In this document: positions 9,471 to 18,472 of the stretch, in pieces
How the letters are laid out: every line of letters begins with the position of its first letter
How positions within the stretch are numbered: the first letter of the stretch is position 1
Origin: Streptomyces iranensis
Lineage (GTDB): Bacteria; Actinomycetota; Actinomycetes; Streptomycetales; Streptomycetaceae
Direction: 5' to 3'
NCBI RefSeq assembly: GCF_017874715.1
Contig: NZ_JAGGLR010000016.1
Span: forward strand, 186,001-250,000
DNA: 64,000 nt
Translations under genes and position numbers: made by a program
The notes under the pieces: generated by a model
Told to the model about the DNA's origin: nothing
Seen by the model: only the letters and a program-made list of their open reading frames with translations
The model's database searches: none

Positions 9471-10583
9471 TCAGAGCGGGGCCAGCCGGTCGGGCCCCTC
9501 GGGGGCGTACGCGATGGGGTCGTCCGGCTCATGCCAGTGGAGGGCGAAGCGGTGCCCCGCGCGATACGCCTCGAGGCCCGCGCGGCAGTACGCCACCATG
9601 TCGTCCGGCAACGCGTCCAGCGGGAACCAGCCCAGCTCGGAACACTTCTCCGGCTCCCGATTGACGGGCTCGAGCCCGCCCTCGCCCCTCTCCCCCAGCT
9701 CCGCCTCGAAGAACCACCCCGTACGGGCGCCCCCGGTCGGCGCCTTGTGCTGCAGCACGAGAACGGCCCGCACCTCGTCCGGGCCGAAGCTGATCCCGAT
9801 CTCCTCGGCCGCCTCCCGAACCATCGCGGCCCGCACGTCCTCACCGTCCTCGACATGCCCGGACGGGGCGTGCAGCAGCCCATCCGCATAGCCCGTGTTC
9901 GCCCGGCGCGCGAGCAGGACGTCCCCGCCCCGGCGCAGGATCAGATGCACATCGACGATCTCCCGATGCCGCCGAACCGGCGCGAGGTCGGCCACCAGGG
10001 CATACCGCTCGTCGCGCACGACCCGCCCCCACAGCGCCGCATCCGGCGCGAGCTCCTCGACCGACAGCCGCTCCGTCAACGGCCCGACCAGCGCGGACAG
10101 CTCGGCGGCGGTCAGCCCGACGGGCTCGGACTCACCCCACCGCCCCTCGATCAGCACCAGCCGCCCACCCGGCCGCAGCAGCCGCACCCAACGCCGCAGC
10201 ACCGCCCGCTGATCCGGCAGCATCCACAGCAGATGCCGCACCAGCACGACATCGAACCGCCCCTCCCCCACGGGCGGCTCCGCCGCGTCCCCGACGAGCA
10301 CACCGGCCCCCGTCCCGGCCAGCTTCGCCCGCGCCAGCTCGACCATGCGCGGCGACCGATCGACCCCCGTCACCCGATGCCCCCACTCGGCCGCGAGCAA
10401 CGCGAGGCTCCCCGTGCCGCACCCGAGGTCAAGCACGTCCGCGGCCCACCCGGGCAACCACCCCCGCAGCCGCCCGGCCCACGCCTCCCGCACGACCGGG
10501 TCCCGCAGCCCGTGATCCGGCTCATCGTCGAAGCCCGCGGCGGCGGCGTCCCAGTAGGCGGTGGTCGAGCTCTCTGCACGCAT
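9471..10583 (-). CDS. Bifunctional SAM methyltransferase / Nudix hydrolase
   Basis: A 370-residue fusion. Residues ~1-200 form a class I SAM-dependent methyltransferase with motif I VLDLGCGTGS and the HLLWMLPD and LRPGGRLVLIEG motifs. Residues ~210-350 form a Nudix hydrolase with a complete Nudix box (GHVEDGEDVRAAMVREAAEE...). The Nudix half would hydrolyse a nucleoside-diphosphate-linked substrate and the other half methylate an unknown acceptor. The upstream same-frame extension past the ATG at 10583 is low complexity and rejected. Lies 37 bp downstream of another methyltransferase gene on the same strand, so possibly cotranscribed. Confidence 0.85.
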   Translation of the reverse strand: MRAESSTTAYWDAAAAGFDDEPDHGLRDPVVREAWAGRLRGWLPGWAADVLDLGCGTGSLALLAAEWGHRVTGVDRSPRMVELARAKLAGTGAGVLVGDAAEPPVGEGRFDVVLVRHLLWMLPDQRAVLRRWVRLLRPGGRLVLIEGRWGESEPVGLTAAELSALVGPLTERLSVEELAPDAALWGRVVRDERYALVADLAPVRRHREIVDVHLILRRGGDVLLARRANTGYADGLLHAPSGHVEDGEDVRAAMVREAAEEIGISFGPDEVRAVLVLQHKAPTGGARTGWFFEAELGERGEGGLEPVNREPEKCSELGWFPLDALPDDMVAYCRAGLEAYRAGHRFALHWHEPDDPIAYAPEGPDRLAPL

Positions 10584-10620
10584 ACCGCGATGGTCGCATC
10601 GACCACTGACAACGCCCGTG

Positions 10621-11367
10621 TCAGGGACTCCGCCGCAGCACGAGCGTGACGAAGCCCAGCGTGCCGCGGTAGCCGGACAGCCACTGGGACCGGTGCTCGG
10701 CGGCGGCCTTGTACGCGTCCAGGGCGTCGGGTTCCTCGCGGTGGTCCAGTGCCCAGCGGGAGAGGGAGCCGGTCCAGGACCACTCGTAGTCGTCCCACTC
10801 CCCGGCCGTGCTGACATGGCCGTAGACCGGCGTCCAGCCGTCCGCGACGACGCGGTCCACGGTCGTCGCGAGGTCCGCGTAGTCGTCCCACGTGGCGCCC
10901 AGCGCAGAGAGGGCGGCGGCGTCGGGTTCGCGCTCCCAGAAGCCGTCGCCCACGAGGACATGGCCGTCCGGGGCGAGGAGTTCGCGCGCCGCCGCGAGAG
11001 TGGGCGGCAGGCCGCCGAAGGCGTGCGCGGCGCCGACGCTCAGCACCACGTCGAAGCGGTGCGCCGAGGCGAAGACCGCGGCGTCCATCTCATGGAGGAC
11101 CAGCCGGTCCGCGACCTCGGATTCCTCCGCGCCCTCGCGTGCCCGCTCCAGGGCCGCGGTGTGGATGTCCACCCCCTCGGCGCGCATCCACGGATAGCGG
11201 ACCAGCAGCCGCCGCAGCCATTCGCCGCCCCCGCAGCCGAGGTCGAGGGCGCGGTCGGCCTCGTCCGCCACCGCCCGGTCGAGCAGCCGGGCCACCGACT
11301 CGTCGGCGATCGGGGCGGCGATCGGATGGTCGGCGTGCGCGAGATGGGATCTCCGTTGACGGTCCAT
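10621..11367 (-). CDS. Class I SAM-dependent methyltransferase
   Basis: A 248-residue Rossmann-fold methyltransferase with motif I ALDLGCGGGEW, motif II VVLSVGAAHAFGG and motif III LLAPDGHVLVGDG. Starts at ATG 11367; GTG 11373 is an alternative and neither has a strong ribosome site. Small-molecule acceptor unknown. Probably in one transcript with the methyltransferase-Nudix fusion. Confidence 0.82.
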   Translation of the reverse strand: MDRQRRSHLAHADHPIAAPIADESVARLLDRAVADEADRALDLGCGGGEWLRRLLVRYPWMRAEGVDIHTAALERAREGAEESEVADRLVLHEMDAAVFASAHRFDVVLSVGAAHAFGGLPPTLAAARELLAPDGHVLVGDGFWEREPDAAALSALGATWDDYADLATTVDRVVADGWTPVYGHVSTAGEWDDYEWSWTGSLSRWALDHREEPDALDAYKAAAEHRSQWLSGYRGTLGFVTLVLRRSP

Positions 11368-11695
11368 CCGCACAGCGTGGCAAGGCCCGTCCCGCTCCGC
11401 AGCCCATTTCCCGGGCTTGGTTCCGTCTCCGGGGCGCCCAGGACTTCCCGCGGCATCTATCTGCGGCCCCGCCGCGTGGCGGGGCTCCGCTCCAGACGCG
11501 CGACGGTGGACCGCTGGCCACCCGCGAGTTGTGGCGGCGCACCCGCCGGCGCTCTTTTCGCGATCGCCGATGCCCGCCCCGACCTGCTGCGCGGTGAACC
11601 CACCACACTCGTCACCTGACGCGGCCACACCACCGGTAGGAGAACCTCTCGCCAGCGATCCCAAGTAGTCGGGTTCAGCGGTACTGATGGCTTCC
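11368..11695. other. Intergenic region with possible decayed gene end
   Basis: No intact gene. On the plus strand near 11530-11619 the frame reads GALFAIADARPDLLRGEP and ends in TGA, which looks like a genuine C-terminus but has no start and no recognised family. The promoter of the methyltransferase pair should also lie here. Confidence 0.4.
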
Positions 11696-12289
11696 TCAGT
11701 GAGCGGACCGCAACGGGTCCTGTCGGGTGAGGCAGACGAGAATGCCCACAAGGACAATGGCTGCCGTGATGAGCGGGGCGACCAGGGAGTTCGCCGGGTA
11801 CAGGATCCAGGCCCAAGGCTCGGGGCGACCGCCGCTTCTCCAGCCGGCCGCCGCGCACAGTAGAGGCACGATGGCGACGGTGACAGCCGCGAAGCGGTGG
11901 CCGAGGAAGGGAAACAGAAGCAGCGCCAGGCCGACGTATCCGGCGATATTGCGCCCCAGCACCAAGGCGATGCTGTCGGCCCCCAGGGCGTAGCAGAGGG
12001 CTGCCACCCCCGCCCCGGTGGCGGCGGCCGCCGAGCCGAGTGCGGCGTCCCACCTCCGAACGGGACGGCAGGCGACGCCTTCGGTGCGCAGGTCGCCGCG
12101 TCCCATGCCGTGGAGCAGCATCACCGCCGGCAGCAGCGTGATGAGGTGGCCGACGAGGAAGTGCCCGGACTGGCCGGTCAGCACGGGCACGGGGAGTTCG
12201 GCGTTGCCCATGAGGAGCCCCACCGCATTGGTCACGACGACGGACACACTCAGCGCGGGAACGGCGCGGGCCTTCAGCCACCAGTTCAT
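11696..12289 (-). CDS. Small ABC-permease-like membrane protein
   Basis: A 197-residue integral membrane protein with about five or six hydrophobic helices (VSVVVTNAVGLLMG; VGHLITLLPAVMLLHGMG; LVGILVCL near the end). Its ATG overlaps the stop of the preceding gene as ATGA (12286-12289), so it is translationally coupled to it. No family assigned from sequence alone. It is the last gene of the cassette secreted protein / ATPase / large membrane protein / this gene and is probably a second permease subunit. Confidence 0.75.
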   Translation of the reverse strand: MNWWLKARAVPALSVSVVVTNAVGLLMGNAELPVPVLTGQSGHFLVGHLITLLPAVMLLHGMGRGDLRTEGVACRPVRRWDAALGSAAAATGAGVAALCYALGADSIALVLGRNIAGYVGLALLLFPFLGHRFAAVTVAIVPLLCAAAGWRSGGRPEPWAWILYPANSLVAPLITAAIVLVGILVCLTRQDPLRSAH

Positions 12290-13554
12290 CCGTGGCTCCC
12301 GTCCATGCCCAAGTGGGGGCGTACGTCGCACGATCGCATGGCGCGGGTGTTGCGCTCGTACCAGTCGAGCTGGGCCTGTCGGGACTGTTTGAGGACGTGC
12401 TGGGCCAGGGCCAGTTCTGGCGGTGCGACCCGGTTCGTGAGGGTCCGGGGCGAGGCGCCGGCAGTGAGGGAAAGCCACGCTCCGACGGGGCCGTAGGCGT
12501 CAGCGGCCGGGTAGGGCTCTCCGCTGTCCGCGCAGGCGGGAGATTGTGGAAGGAGTCCCGCCGCCACGCCTGTGGGCACACCGAGGGCACTGATGCCGGG
12601 CCCGATGACGAGCTTGGTCTCGTCAGGGCCTGGCCGGTCGGCCATGGTCAGTGTGGCGGGCACCGCGAGGCCGGCCTGGCGGAGCCTTGCGACGGCCTTG
12701 CGTGACTCGGTGCGGACCATATCGGCCCGCTGGTCCATCTCGGGCCACAGGCAGATGCGGGGCCGACCGTGGTCGCACACCAGGTCGCCGGTCGGGCGGG
12801 AGGTCACCGGGTCGGCCCCCATCCCATGGGCGGAGGCGGCACCGCCCGCGAACCCTCCGACGAGCAGCGCGGCCGCGGTGACGACGGCGGGGGCGGCCTT
12901 CCGGTACTGGATCAGCACGGTGGCGGACAGACAGACCCCCGTACCGAATGCTCCCGCGCTCACCAACGCCCATACGTCCAGGCTCTGATCGAGCATGCAG
13001 CAGTCCTGCAGTCCCCCGCCCACCAGGTGGCGGATCCACAGGATGCTCCAGGAGACCGGGTAGGCGTTGGCGACGAAGCTCGCGATCAGCGTGACCGGCA
13101 CCGCGACGATCGGAGCCCACAGACGGCCCAGAACGAAGCCGACCAGGGTGTTGGCCGCGAGAAGCACCGCTTCGACCGCGAGGATGCCTGGATTCGGCAT
13201 GCCGAGACCGACGTCGGCGGCGGCCGCGGAGACGAGCAGGGCCGCGGTCATGCCGACCACACCCATCACGAAGACCGGCAGCAAGAAGGGGAAGGCTATG
13301 GCCAGTGGCGAGCGAACCGCGTTCTGGTCAGAGATACGTGCACGCCTGAGTCGGCTTCCCTCCCACGCACCGGCTCCGGCACACGCGGGGCCCACGAAGG
13401 ACAGGGCCAGGCTCGCGGTGCCGGTGGCGGAGAGCCAGTAGCGGGGCGTGACCCACTCGGACAGATTGTCGCTGAGGGCGATGACGATGAAGCCGGCCAG
13501 AAACGGCAGGAGGCGAGTGCCGGACGAGACGCGGACGACGGTACGGAGCAGCAC
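12286..13554 (-). CDS. ABC-permease-like membrane protein with extracytoplasmic domain
   Basis: A 422-residue protein with about seven hydrophobic segments in residues 1-250, then a ~170-residue soluble C-terminal domain with four or so cysteines and proline-rich ends, likely outside the membrane. I recall similar Streptomyces proteins filed as DUF7224 ABC partners, but this is unverified. The GTG start at 13554 lies three bases after the ATPase stop, with AGGAG inside the ATPase gene eight bases upstream, so the ATPase and this protein are cotranslated. Function inferred from context: membrane part of an exporter or of a resistance device. Confidence 0.7.
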   Translation of the reverse strand: MLLRTVVRVSSGTRLLPFLAGFIVIALSDNLSEWVTPRYWLSATGTASLALSFVGPACAGAGAWEGSRLRRARISDQNAVRSPLAIAFPFLLPVFVMGVVGMTAALLVSAAAADVGLGMPNPGILAVEAVLLAANTLVGFVLGRLWAPIVAVPVTLIASFVANAYPVSWSILWIRHLVGGGLQDCCMLDQSLDVWALVSAGAFGTGVCLSATVLIQYRKAAPAVVTAAALLVGGFAGGAASAHGMGADPVTSRPTGDLVCDHGRPRICLWPEMDQRADMVRTESRKAVARLRQAGLAVPATLTMADRPGPDETKLVIGPGISALGVPTGVAAGLLPQSPACADSGEPYPAADAYGPVGAWLSLTAGASPRTLTNRVAPPELALAQHVLKQSRQAQLDWYERNTRAMRSCDVRPHLGMDGSHG

Positions 13555-13557
13555 GGG

Positions 13558-14301
13558 TCAGATCTCCTCGCCTACGAGCTGGGTGTAGGCGGCTTCCGCG
13601 CGTTCGCGAGGGCCCTGGGCGTTGTCGGCCATGGCATGGAATTCGGCGGTGGTGCCGTGGAAGCGCACCGTGCCCCGGTCCAGGACGATCACGTGCTGGT
13701 AGAGGTCGGCGAGGTCTTCGGTCTGGTGGGTGGAGACGACGATGTGCACGTCGTCGGCGAGCTGTTCGAGTAAGGACCGGAAGACCTTGCGCTGGGTGGG
13801 ATCCAGGCCCGCGGTCGGCTCGTCCATGAGGATGAGCTCACTGTGGTGGGTGAGGGCGCCGGCGATGCCCATCCGGCGCAGTTGGCCACCGGAGACCTGG
13901 TGGCTGCGGCGGTCGGCGAGCTTGTCCAGGCCGACACGGCCGAGAGTGGTGGCCGATGCCTTCCAGGCATCAGACCGGTTCATGCCTTTGAGCCACCCGG
14001 CGAAGGCGACTTGCTCCCGTACGGTCAGGCCCGGTACGGGCGTGATGTGCTGCGGCAGCCAGGCCACTGCCTTCCGGTACGCTCTCAGATCCTTGCGGGC
14101 CGCGGGGTCGAGGCCCTTCCAGGTGACAGTGCCGTCCAGGGGCTTGAGCTGGGAAGCGGCCAGCGCCATCAACGTGGACTTCCCCGCCCCGTTCGGGCCG
14201 AGCAGCACCGTTGCCGAGCTGCTGACGCGAAGGTCGAAGCTGTCGAGAACGGTCGTCTTCCGGTTGTACCGGAAGGAGACACCACGGAATTCCAAGGCCA
14301 T
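13558..14301 (-). CDS. ABC transporter ATP-binding protein
   Basis: A 247-residue nucleotide-binding subunit with Walker A GPNGAGKST, signature VSGGQLRR, Walker B LILMDEPTAG and switch STHQ. It resembles drug or lantibiotic-export type ATPases that pair with small permeases. Codon 177 is TTA (13773-13771), rare in Streptomyces, suggesting dependence on bldA. It follows the secreted-protein gene by 126 bp and is coupled to the downstream membrane protein. Confidence 0.9.
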   Translation of the reverse strand: MALEFRGVSFRYNRKTTVLDSFDLRVSSSATVLLGPNGAGKSTLMALAASQLKPLDGTVTWKGLDPAARKDLRAYRKAVAWLPQHITPVPGLTVREQVAFAGWLKGMNRSDAWKASATTLGRVGLDKLADRRSHQVSGGQLRRMGIAGALTHHSELILMDEPTAGLDPTQRKVFRSLLEQLADDVHIVVSTHQTEDLADLYQHVIVLDRGTVRFHGTTAEFHAMADNAQGPRERAEAAYTQLVGEEI

Positions 14302-14427
14302 GAGCCGCACAATCCGCCGCCAGGGTGACCCCGAGGAGGCTGTAGTGAGGAGCGGGAGGTGCCCCGGCGCACGCAGAGCCCGCCTCGCCGGGGCACCCGT
14401 GAAGACGTGCCGTACCGTCTTCGGGTT

Positions 14428-14829
14428 CTAGTAAGCGATGACCACCTTGTTGGCGCTCATGGTGCCGCCCGTGTTGAAACTAAAGAGCTCGAAGTAGTAC
14501 TTACCAGACGACTGGTCGCCCCAGGCGGACTTGCCGCAACTGTTGGTGCGGGTGCCCTTGTCATCGTCAGGCAGCAGGTCGCGGTTCTTCCAGAGCTTCA
14601 GGTTGGCCTTCCTGAACCCATCGGCCCCGTCGGTGTGACAGCCACTGAGCTTCACCGAGGTGCTGACACCGTCGGTGTTGTTGTCATTCCAGCGGGAGGA
14701 CTCGTTGCCGGGGTGCCAGCCGGTGAAGTACGTGGTGCGGCTGCCCTCGGCGTGGGCCGGGACCGCGCCAGCGAATCCCAGCAGTACGGCCCCGGCGACG
14801 AGACCAACGGCTTTCCGGTGCATGAGCAT
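14428..14829 (-). CDS. Small secreted protein of unknown function
   Basis: A 133-residue precursor with a clear Sec signal peptide (KAVGLVAGAVLLGFAGA) and cleavage after AHA near residue 28. The ~105-residue mature part is rich in Asn, Gly, Ser and aromatic residues, with two Cys (SGCHTDG and TNSCGKS) that could form a disulfide, and looks beta-rich. No family recognised. Start ATG 14829 is preceded at five bases by AGGAG (14835-14839 on the plus strand). First gene of the ABC cassette; it may be the cargo, a receptor or an unrelated secreted factor. Confidence 0.75.
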   Translation of the reverse strand: MLMHRKAVGLVAGAVLLGFAGAVPAHAEGSRTTYFTGWHPGNESSRWNDNNTDGVSTSVKLSGCHTDGADGFRKANLKLWKNRDLLPDDDKGTRTNSCGKSAWGDQSSGKYYFELFSFNTGGTMSANKVVIAY

Positions 14830-15387
14830 TCTCTCTCCTGTGTCCTGCGCATGACATGAGCCATGCAGGCATGACGGAGGAAGCACCCTTTCGCTTTCCC
14901 CCCGGGTGCAGCGCTGTCGTGCTTGCGATCGCCGAACGAACATATCTCCACATCGCCGATTCACGACGATGATCATGTCAAATAACGACCAAAAGCATGC
15001 GAGTGTCGCGCCATCTTTCACATCGTTCGAATCCGTCCACAAACGACCGCACTCCCCGCCCGGAGAAGTGGATGCCACATCAACCCAGGTCGGCACCGGA
15101 TTGCGCATGAGCTCGCCCAACTCGAACATGGCACACCCGGCAGGAAACAAGGCGGCCGATAACCAGCGAGGATGACCGGATTTCATGGCGCGAAATTTAA
15201 TGCTGAATTAAACAACTGGCTTCCAGGGCACTCGGCACCAGCACATGCCCGGCGCCCGGAATATCATGCCGATGAATTCCCAGTGGACACCGGTCGTGGC
15301 ATGCCCCGAACGGGGGCCGTAGCTCACTGGCCAGCCACCCACCAAGCGCCCTTGACGGTCCGCATGTTAGCGGTAACACTCCCCCTC
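14830..15387. other. Long, relatively AT-rich divergent promoter region
   Basis: 558 bp without a convincing gene, visibly lower in GC than its surroundings, with an imperfect inverted repeat TTTAAT-N4-AATTAAA near 15192-15208. It should hold the promoter for the secreted-protein cassette to the left and holds the sugar-operon promoter at its right end. Low GC may mark past transfer. Confidence 0.5.
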
Positions 15388-15388
15388 G
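15352..15388 (+). promoter_or_regulatory. Promoter of the MFS/beta-galactosidase operon, probably leaderless
   Basis: TTGACG (15352-15357), a 16-bp spacer and TAACAC (15374-15379) form a plausible sigma-70-type promoter. Its start site would fall on or next to the GTG at 15388, predicting a leaderless message. Confidence 0.55.
15365..15378. promoter_or_regulatory. LacI-family operator
   Basis: TGTTAGCGGTAACA is a 14-bp inverted repeat with a central CG, the pattern bound by LacI/GalR repressors. It covers the spacer end and -10 element of the sugar-operon promoter, and the third gene of that operon encodes a LacI protein. Confidence 0.65.
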
Positions 15389-16668
15389 TGGACTCCTTGG
15401 AGCAGCAACCAACGAGCACCCCCTCACCACCACCACCCCACCTCTTCAGCCGCGCCGCCGTGGCCGCCTCCTGCGTCGGCTTCGTTCTCATCGGCGCGCT
15501 CCAGGCGCTCTACGGGCCGTCGATCCCCGCCCTGCGCGACACCTACGGGCTGTCGCCTTCGGCGGCCGGGGTCGGTCTGAGCTCGCATTTCATCGGCGCG
15601 GTGGCGGGTGTCCTCGTCTTCGACCGGCTCTTCGGCCGGATCGGCAACCGTCGGCTGCTGGGCTGGTCCTACCTGCTCATGGCGGGCGGTGCGGCCGGGT
15701 TCGCGCTCGCGCCCACCTGGCCGCTCGCCCTGGGTCTTGCGCTCCTCGCGGGGCTGGGCTTCGGCGGGATCGACTACGGGCTGAACCAGCTCTTCGCCGT
15801 CGGCTTCGGGCACCGTAGCGCCGCCATGCTCAACATCCTCAACGCCCACTTCGGCATCGGCGCCGTCCTCGGCCCAGCCCTCATCGGCCTGGTCGGGTCC
15901 GCCCACTACCCCGCCGTCTTCCTCGGCTTCGCCGCGCTCACGCTGCCGCTGCTGCTGTGTCTGGCCGGGGTGCGCGACGAGGCCCCGCCGCGCGGCGGCG
16001 ATCCTGAAACGGGCGCGGGCACCGGCACGGACACCGACGCGCGCCGCCGCGTCCGCGCCCGTAGCCTCGCCACCGTCCTGGGCGCCTTCGTCGTCCTCTA
16101 CGTCCTCCACGTCGCCATCGAGTCCGGCGTCGGCGGCTGGGAGCCGACCCACCTGGAGACCATCGGCTACGGGGCGACCGCCTCCGCCTCCGCGACCTCC
16201 GCCTTCTGGCTGATGATGACGGTCGGCCGCTTCCTCGTCGCCCCGCTCGCCCTCCGCTGGTCCGCCCAGGCGATCATCGCGGTGAGCTGCGCGGGGATGA
16301 CGGGGTGTCTGCTGCTGGCCGCGATCCCCGCCGCGGCCCCGTACGCGTACGCGGGCGCCGGGCTGTTCATCGCGCCGATCTTCCCCACCGGGCTGCCCTG
16401 GCTGCTCCGGGCGGCGCCGCGCGCCCACCGGGCCGGGGCACTGGTCATGGCGGCCTCGATGGTCGGCGGGGTCGCCGCGCCACCCGCGCTCGGCAAGGCG
16501 ATCGAACTCGCGGGCGTCCGCGCCGTACCGCTGATCCTCTGCGCCGTCTCCGCGGTGTGCCTGATCACCACCGGATGGCTGATCCGCGCCGCGTCCCCGT
16601 CCGTACTCCCTACGTCATCACCCGCACCCGCACCCGTCGCCGCCCCCGCCGCCGAAAGGACCCCCTGA
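15388..16668 (+). CDS. MFS transporter, probably sugar
   Basis: A 426-residue major facilitator with about twelve membrane segments and an MFS loop resembling FDRLFGRIGNRRLLGWS after helix 2. The GTG at 15388 is preferred because a promoter and operator end directly upstream and sequence before it does not look like protein. Five bases separate its stop from the beta-galactosidase start, so transport and cleavage of a galactoside are likely coordinated (inference). Substrate not determinable. Confidence 0.82.
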   Translation: MDSLEQQPTSTPSPPPPHLFSRAAVAASCVGFVLIGALQALYGPSIPALRDTYGLSPSAAGVGLSSHFIGAVAGVLVFDRLFGRIGNRRLLGWSYLLMAGGAAGFALAPTWPLALGLALLAGLGFGGIDYGLNQLFAVGFGHRSAAMLNILNAHFGIGAVLGPALIGLVGSAHYPAVFLGFAALTLPLLLCLAGVRDEAPPRGGDPETGAGTGTDTDARRRVRARSLATVLGAFVVLYVLHVAIESGVGGWEPTHLETIGYGATASASATSAFWLMMTVGRFLVAPLALRWSAQAIIAVSCAGMTGCLLLAAIPAAAPYAYAGAGLFIAPIFPTGLPWLLRAAPRAHRAGALVMAASMVGGVAAPPALGKAIELAGVRAVPLILCAVSAVCLITTGWLIRAASPSVLPTSSPAPAPVAAPAAERTP

Positions 16669-16673
16669 CGCCC

Positions 16674-18446
16674 ATGCCCGCCGTCCCGCCCGCCCTGACG
16701 CTCTCCGACGTCGGCTTTCTGCTGCACGGTGAGCCCTTCCGGATCCTCTCCGGCGCCCTCCACTACTTCCGCACCCACCCCGACCAGTGGGCGGACCGGC
16801 TGCGCAAGGCGCGGCTGCTGGGGCTCAACACCGTGGAGACCTATGTCCCGTGGAACCTCCACCAGCCCGCCCCCGGCACCCTGGACCTCGACGGCCTGCT
16901 CGACCTGCCCCGCTTCCTCGAGCTGGCCCACGCCGAGGGGCTGCGCGTACTGCTGCGCCCCGGTCCTTACATCTGCGCAGAGTGGGAGGGCGGCGGGCTG
17001 CCCTCCTGGCTGACCGCCCAGCCGGGCCTGCGCCCGCGCAGCCGCGACCCCCGCTTCACCGCCGCCGTGGACGCGTACCTCGATCTGCTGCTGCCGCCCC
17101 TGGCTCCCCATATGGCCGCGCGCGGCGGCCCGGTGATCGCCGTACAGGTGGAGAACGAGTACGGGGCGTACGGCGACGACACCGCCTATCTCGCGGGTCT
17201 GGCCGACGCGTTGCGCACCCGTGGCGTCGAGGAGCTGCTGTTCACCTGTGACCAGGCGGACAAGTCGAAGCTGGCGGCCGGGAGCCTGCCCGGAGTGCTC
17301 GCCACCGGCACCTTCGGCGGCCGGATCGGCGACTCGCTGGAGGTGTTGCGCACCCATCAGGAGAACGGGCCGCTGATGTGCGCGGAGTTCTGGATCGGCT
17401 GGTTCGACCACTGGGGCGAGCCACACCACATACGGGCGGCGGACGACGCGGCGGCGGACCTGGACACACTCCTGTCCGCGGGCGCGTCGGTGAACATCTA
17501 CATGTTCCACGGCGGCACCAACTTCGGCTTCACGGCCGGCGCCAACCACGACCACGCCTACACCCCCGCCGTCACCTCCTACGACTACGACGCGGTGCTC
17601 ACCGAATGCGGCGACCCGGGCCCCAAGTACGCCGCGTTCCGCGATGTCATCGCCCGCCACGCCGCCGTTCCCGACGAGCCCGTCCCGGAGCCCTCGCCCA
17701 AGCTGCCGCCGACGGACGTACGGCTCACAGACTCGGCCAACGCCCTTGTCTGCGCCGAATTCCTGGCCCCCGGCGAGCAGTTCACCGACCCGCCCACCAT
17801 GGAGCGGCTGGGCCAGGCGTACGGCTTCGTCCTCTACGGCACGGAGCTGCCCGCGCTCGGCGACCGCGTCCTGCACTTCACGGGCGGGGTGGGCGACCGG
17901 GCGCAGGTCTTCGTCAACGGCGCCCCGGCGGGCGTCCTGGAGCGCGAGCGCCACGAGGACACGCTGCATGTGCGGAGCCCGGAGTACGGAGCCCGGCTGG
18001 ACGTCCTGGTCGAGAACATGGGCCGGGCGAACTACGGCCCGCGCATCGGCGACCCCAAGGGCATCACCGGCCCGGTCACCCTCGACGGCGACCCCCTGGA
18101 GAACTGGACCTGCCACCCGCTCCCCCTGGACCACCTCCCCGAACTGCCCTTCCGTGCCACGGACACCCCCGTCGCCGGTCCGTCCTTCCACCGTGGCACC
18201 TTTACGGTGGGCACCCCCGCCGACGCGTTCCTCGCCCTGCCGGGCTGGACCAAGGGCGTGGCCTGGATCAACGGCTTCAACCTCGGCCGCTACTGGTCGC
18301 GCGGCCCGCAGCGCCGCCTCTATGTGCCCGCGCCGGTGCTGCGGCCGGGGGCGAACGAGCTGGTCCTGCTGGAGCTCCAAGCGGCGACGACGCGGACGGT
18401 ACGGCTGACGGACGAGCCGGACCTGGGCTGGACGGACGAGGGCTGA
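16674..18446 (+). CDS. Beta-galactosidase, glycoside hydrolase family 35
   Basis: A 590-residue GH35 enzyme. Diagnostic stretches are SGALHYFRTHPDQW near residue 23, NTVETYVPWNLHQP, LLRPGPYICAEWEGGGLP (~residues 97-114), QVENEYGAYG (catalytic acid/base Glu ~160) and CAEFWIGWFDHWG (nucleophile Glu ~238). Beta-sandwich domains follow, ending with GFNLGRYWSRGPQ. No signal peptide, so it acts in the cytoplasm on imported beta-galactosides. AAAGGA lies 13 bases before the ATG. Second gene of the operon. Confidence 0.95.
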   Translation: MPAVPPALTLSDVGFLLHGEPFRILSGALHYFRTHPDQWADRLRKARLLGLNTVETYVPWNLHQPAPGTLDLDGLLDLPRFLELAHAEGLRVLLRPGPYICAEWEGGGLPSWLTAQPGLRPRSRDPRFTAAVDAYLDLLLPPLAPHMAARGGPVIAVQVENEYGAYGDDTAYLAGLADALRTRGVEELLFTCDQADKSKLAAGSLPGVLATGTFGGRIGDSLEVLRTHQENGPLMCAEFWIGWFDHWGEPHHIRAADDAAADLDTLLSAGASVNIYMFHGGTNFGFTAGANHDHAYTPAVTSYDYDAVLTECGDPGPKYAAFRDVIARHAAVPDEPVPEPSPKLPPTDVRLTDSANALVCAEFLAPGEQFTDPPTMERLGQAYGFVLYGTELPALGDRVLHFTGGVGDRAQVFVNGAPAGVLERERHEDTLHVRSPEYGARLDVLVENMGRANYGPRIGDPKGITGPVTLDGDPLENWTCHPLPLDHLPELPFRATDTPVAGPSFHRGTFTVGTPADAFLALPGWTKGVAWINGFNLGRYWSRGPQRRLYVPAPVLRPGANELVLLELQAATTRTVRLTDEPDLGWTDEG

Positions 18447-18472
18447 GGCGTACGAGGGGAGACACAACGGAC

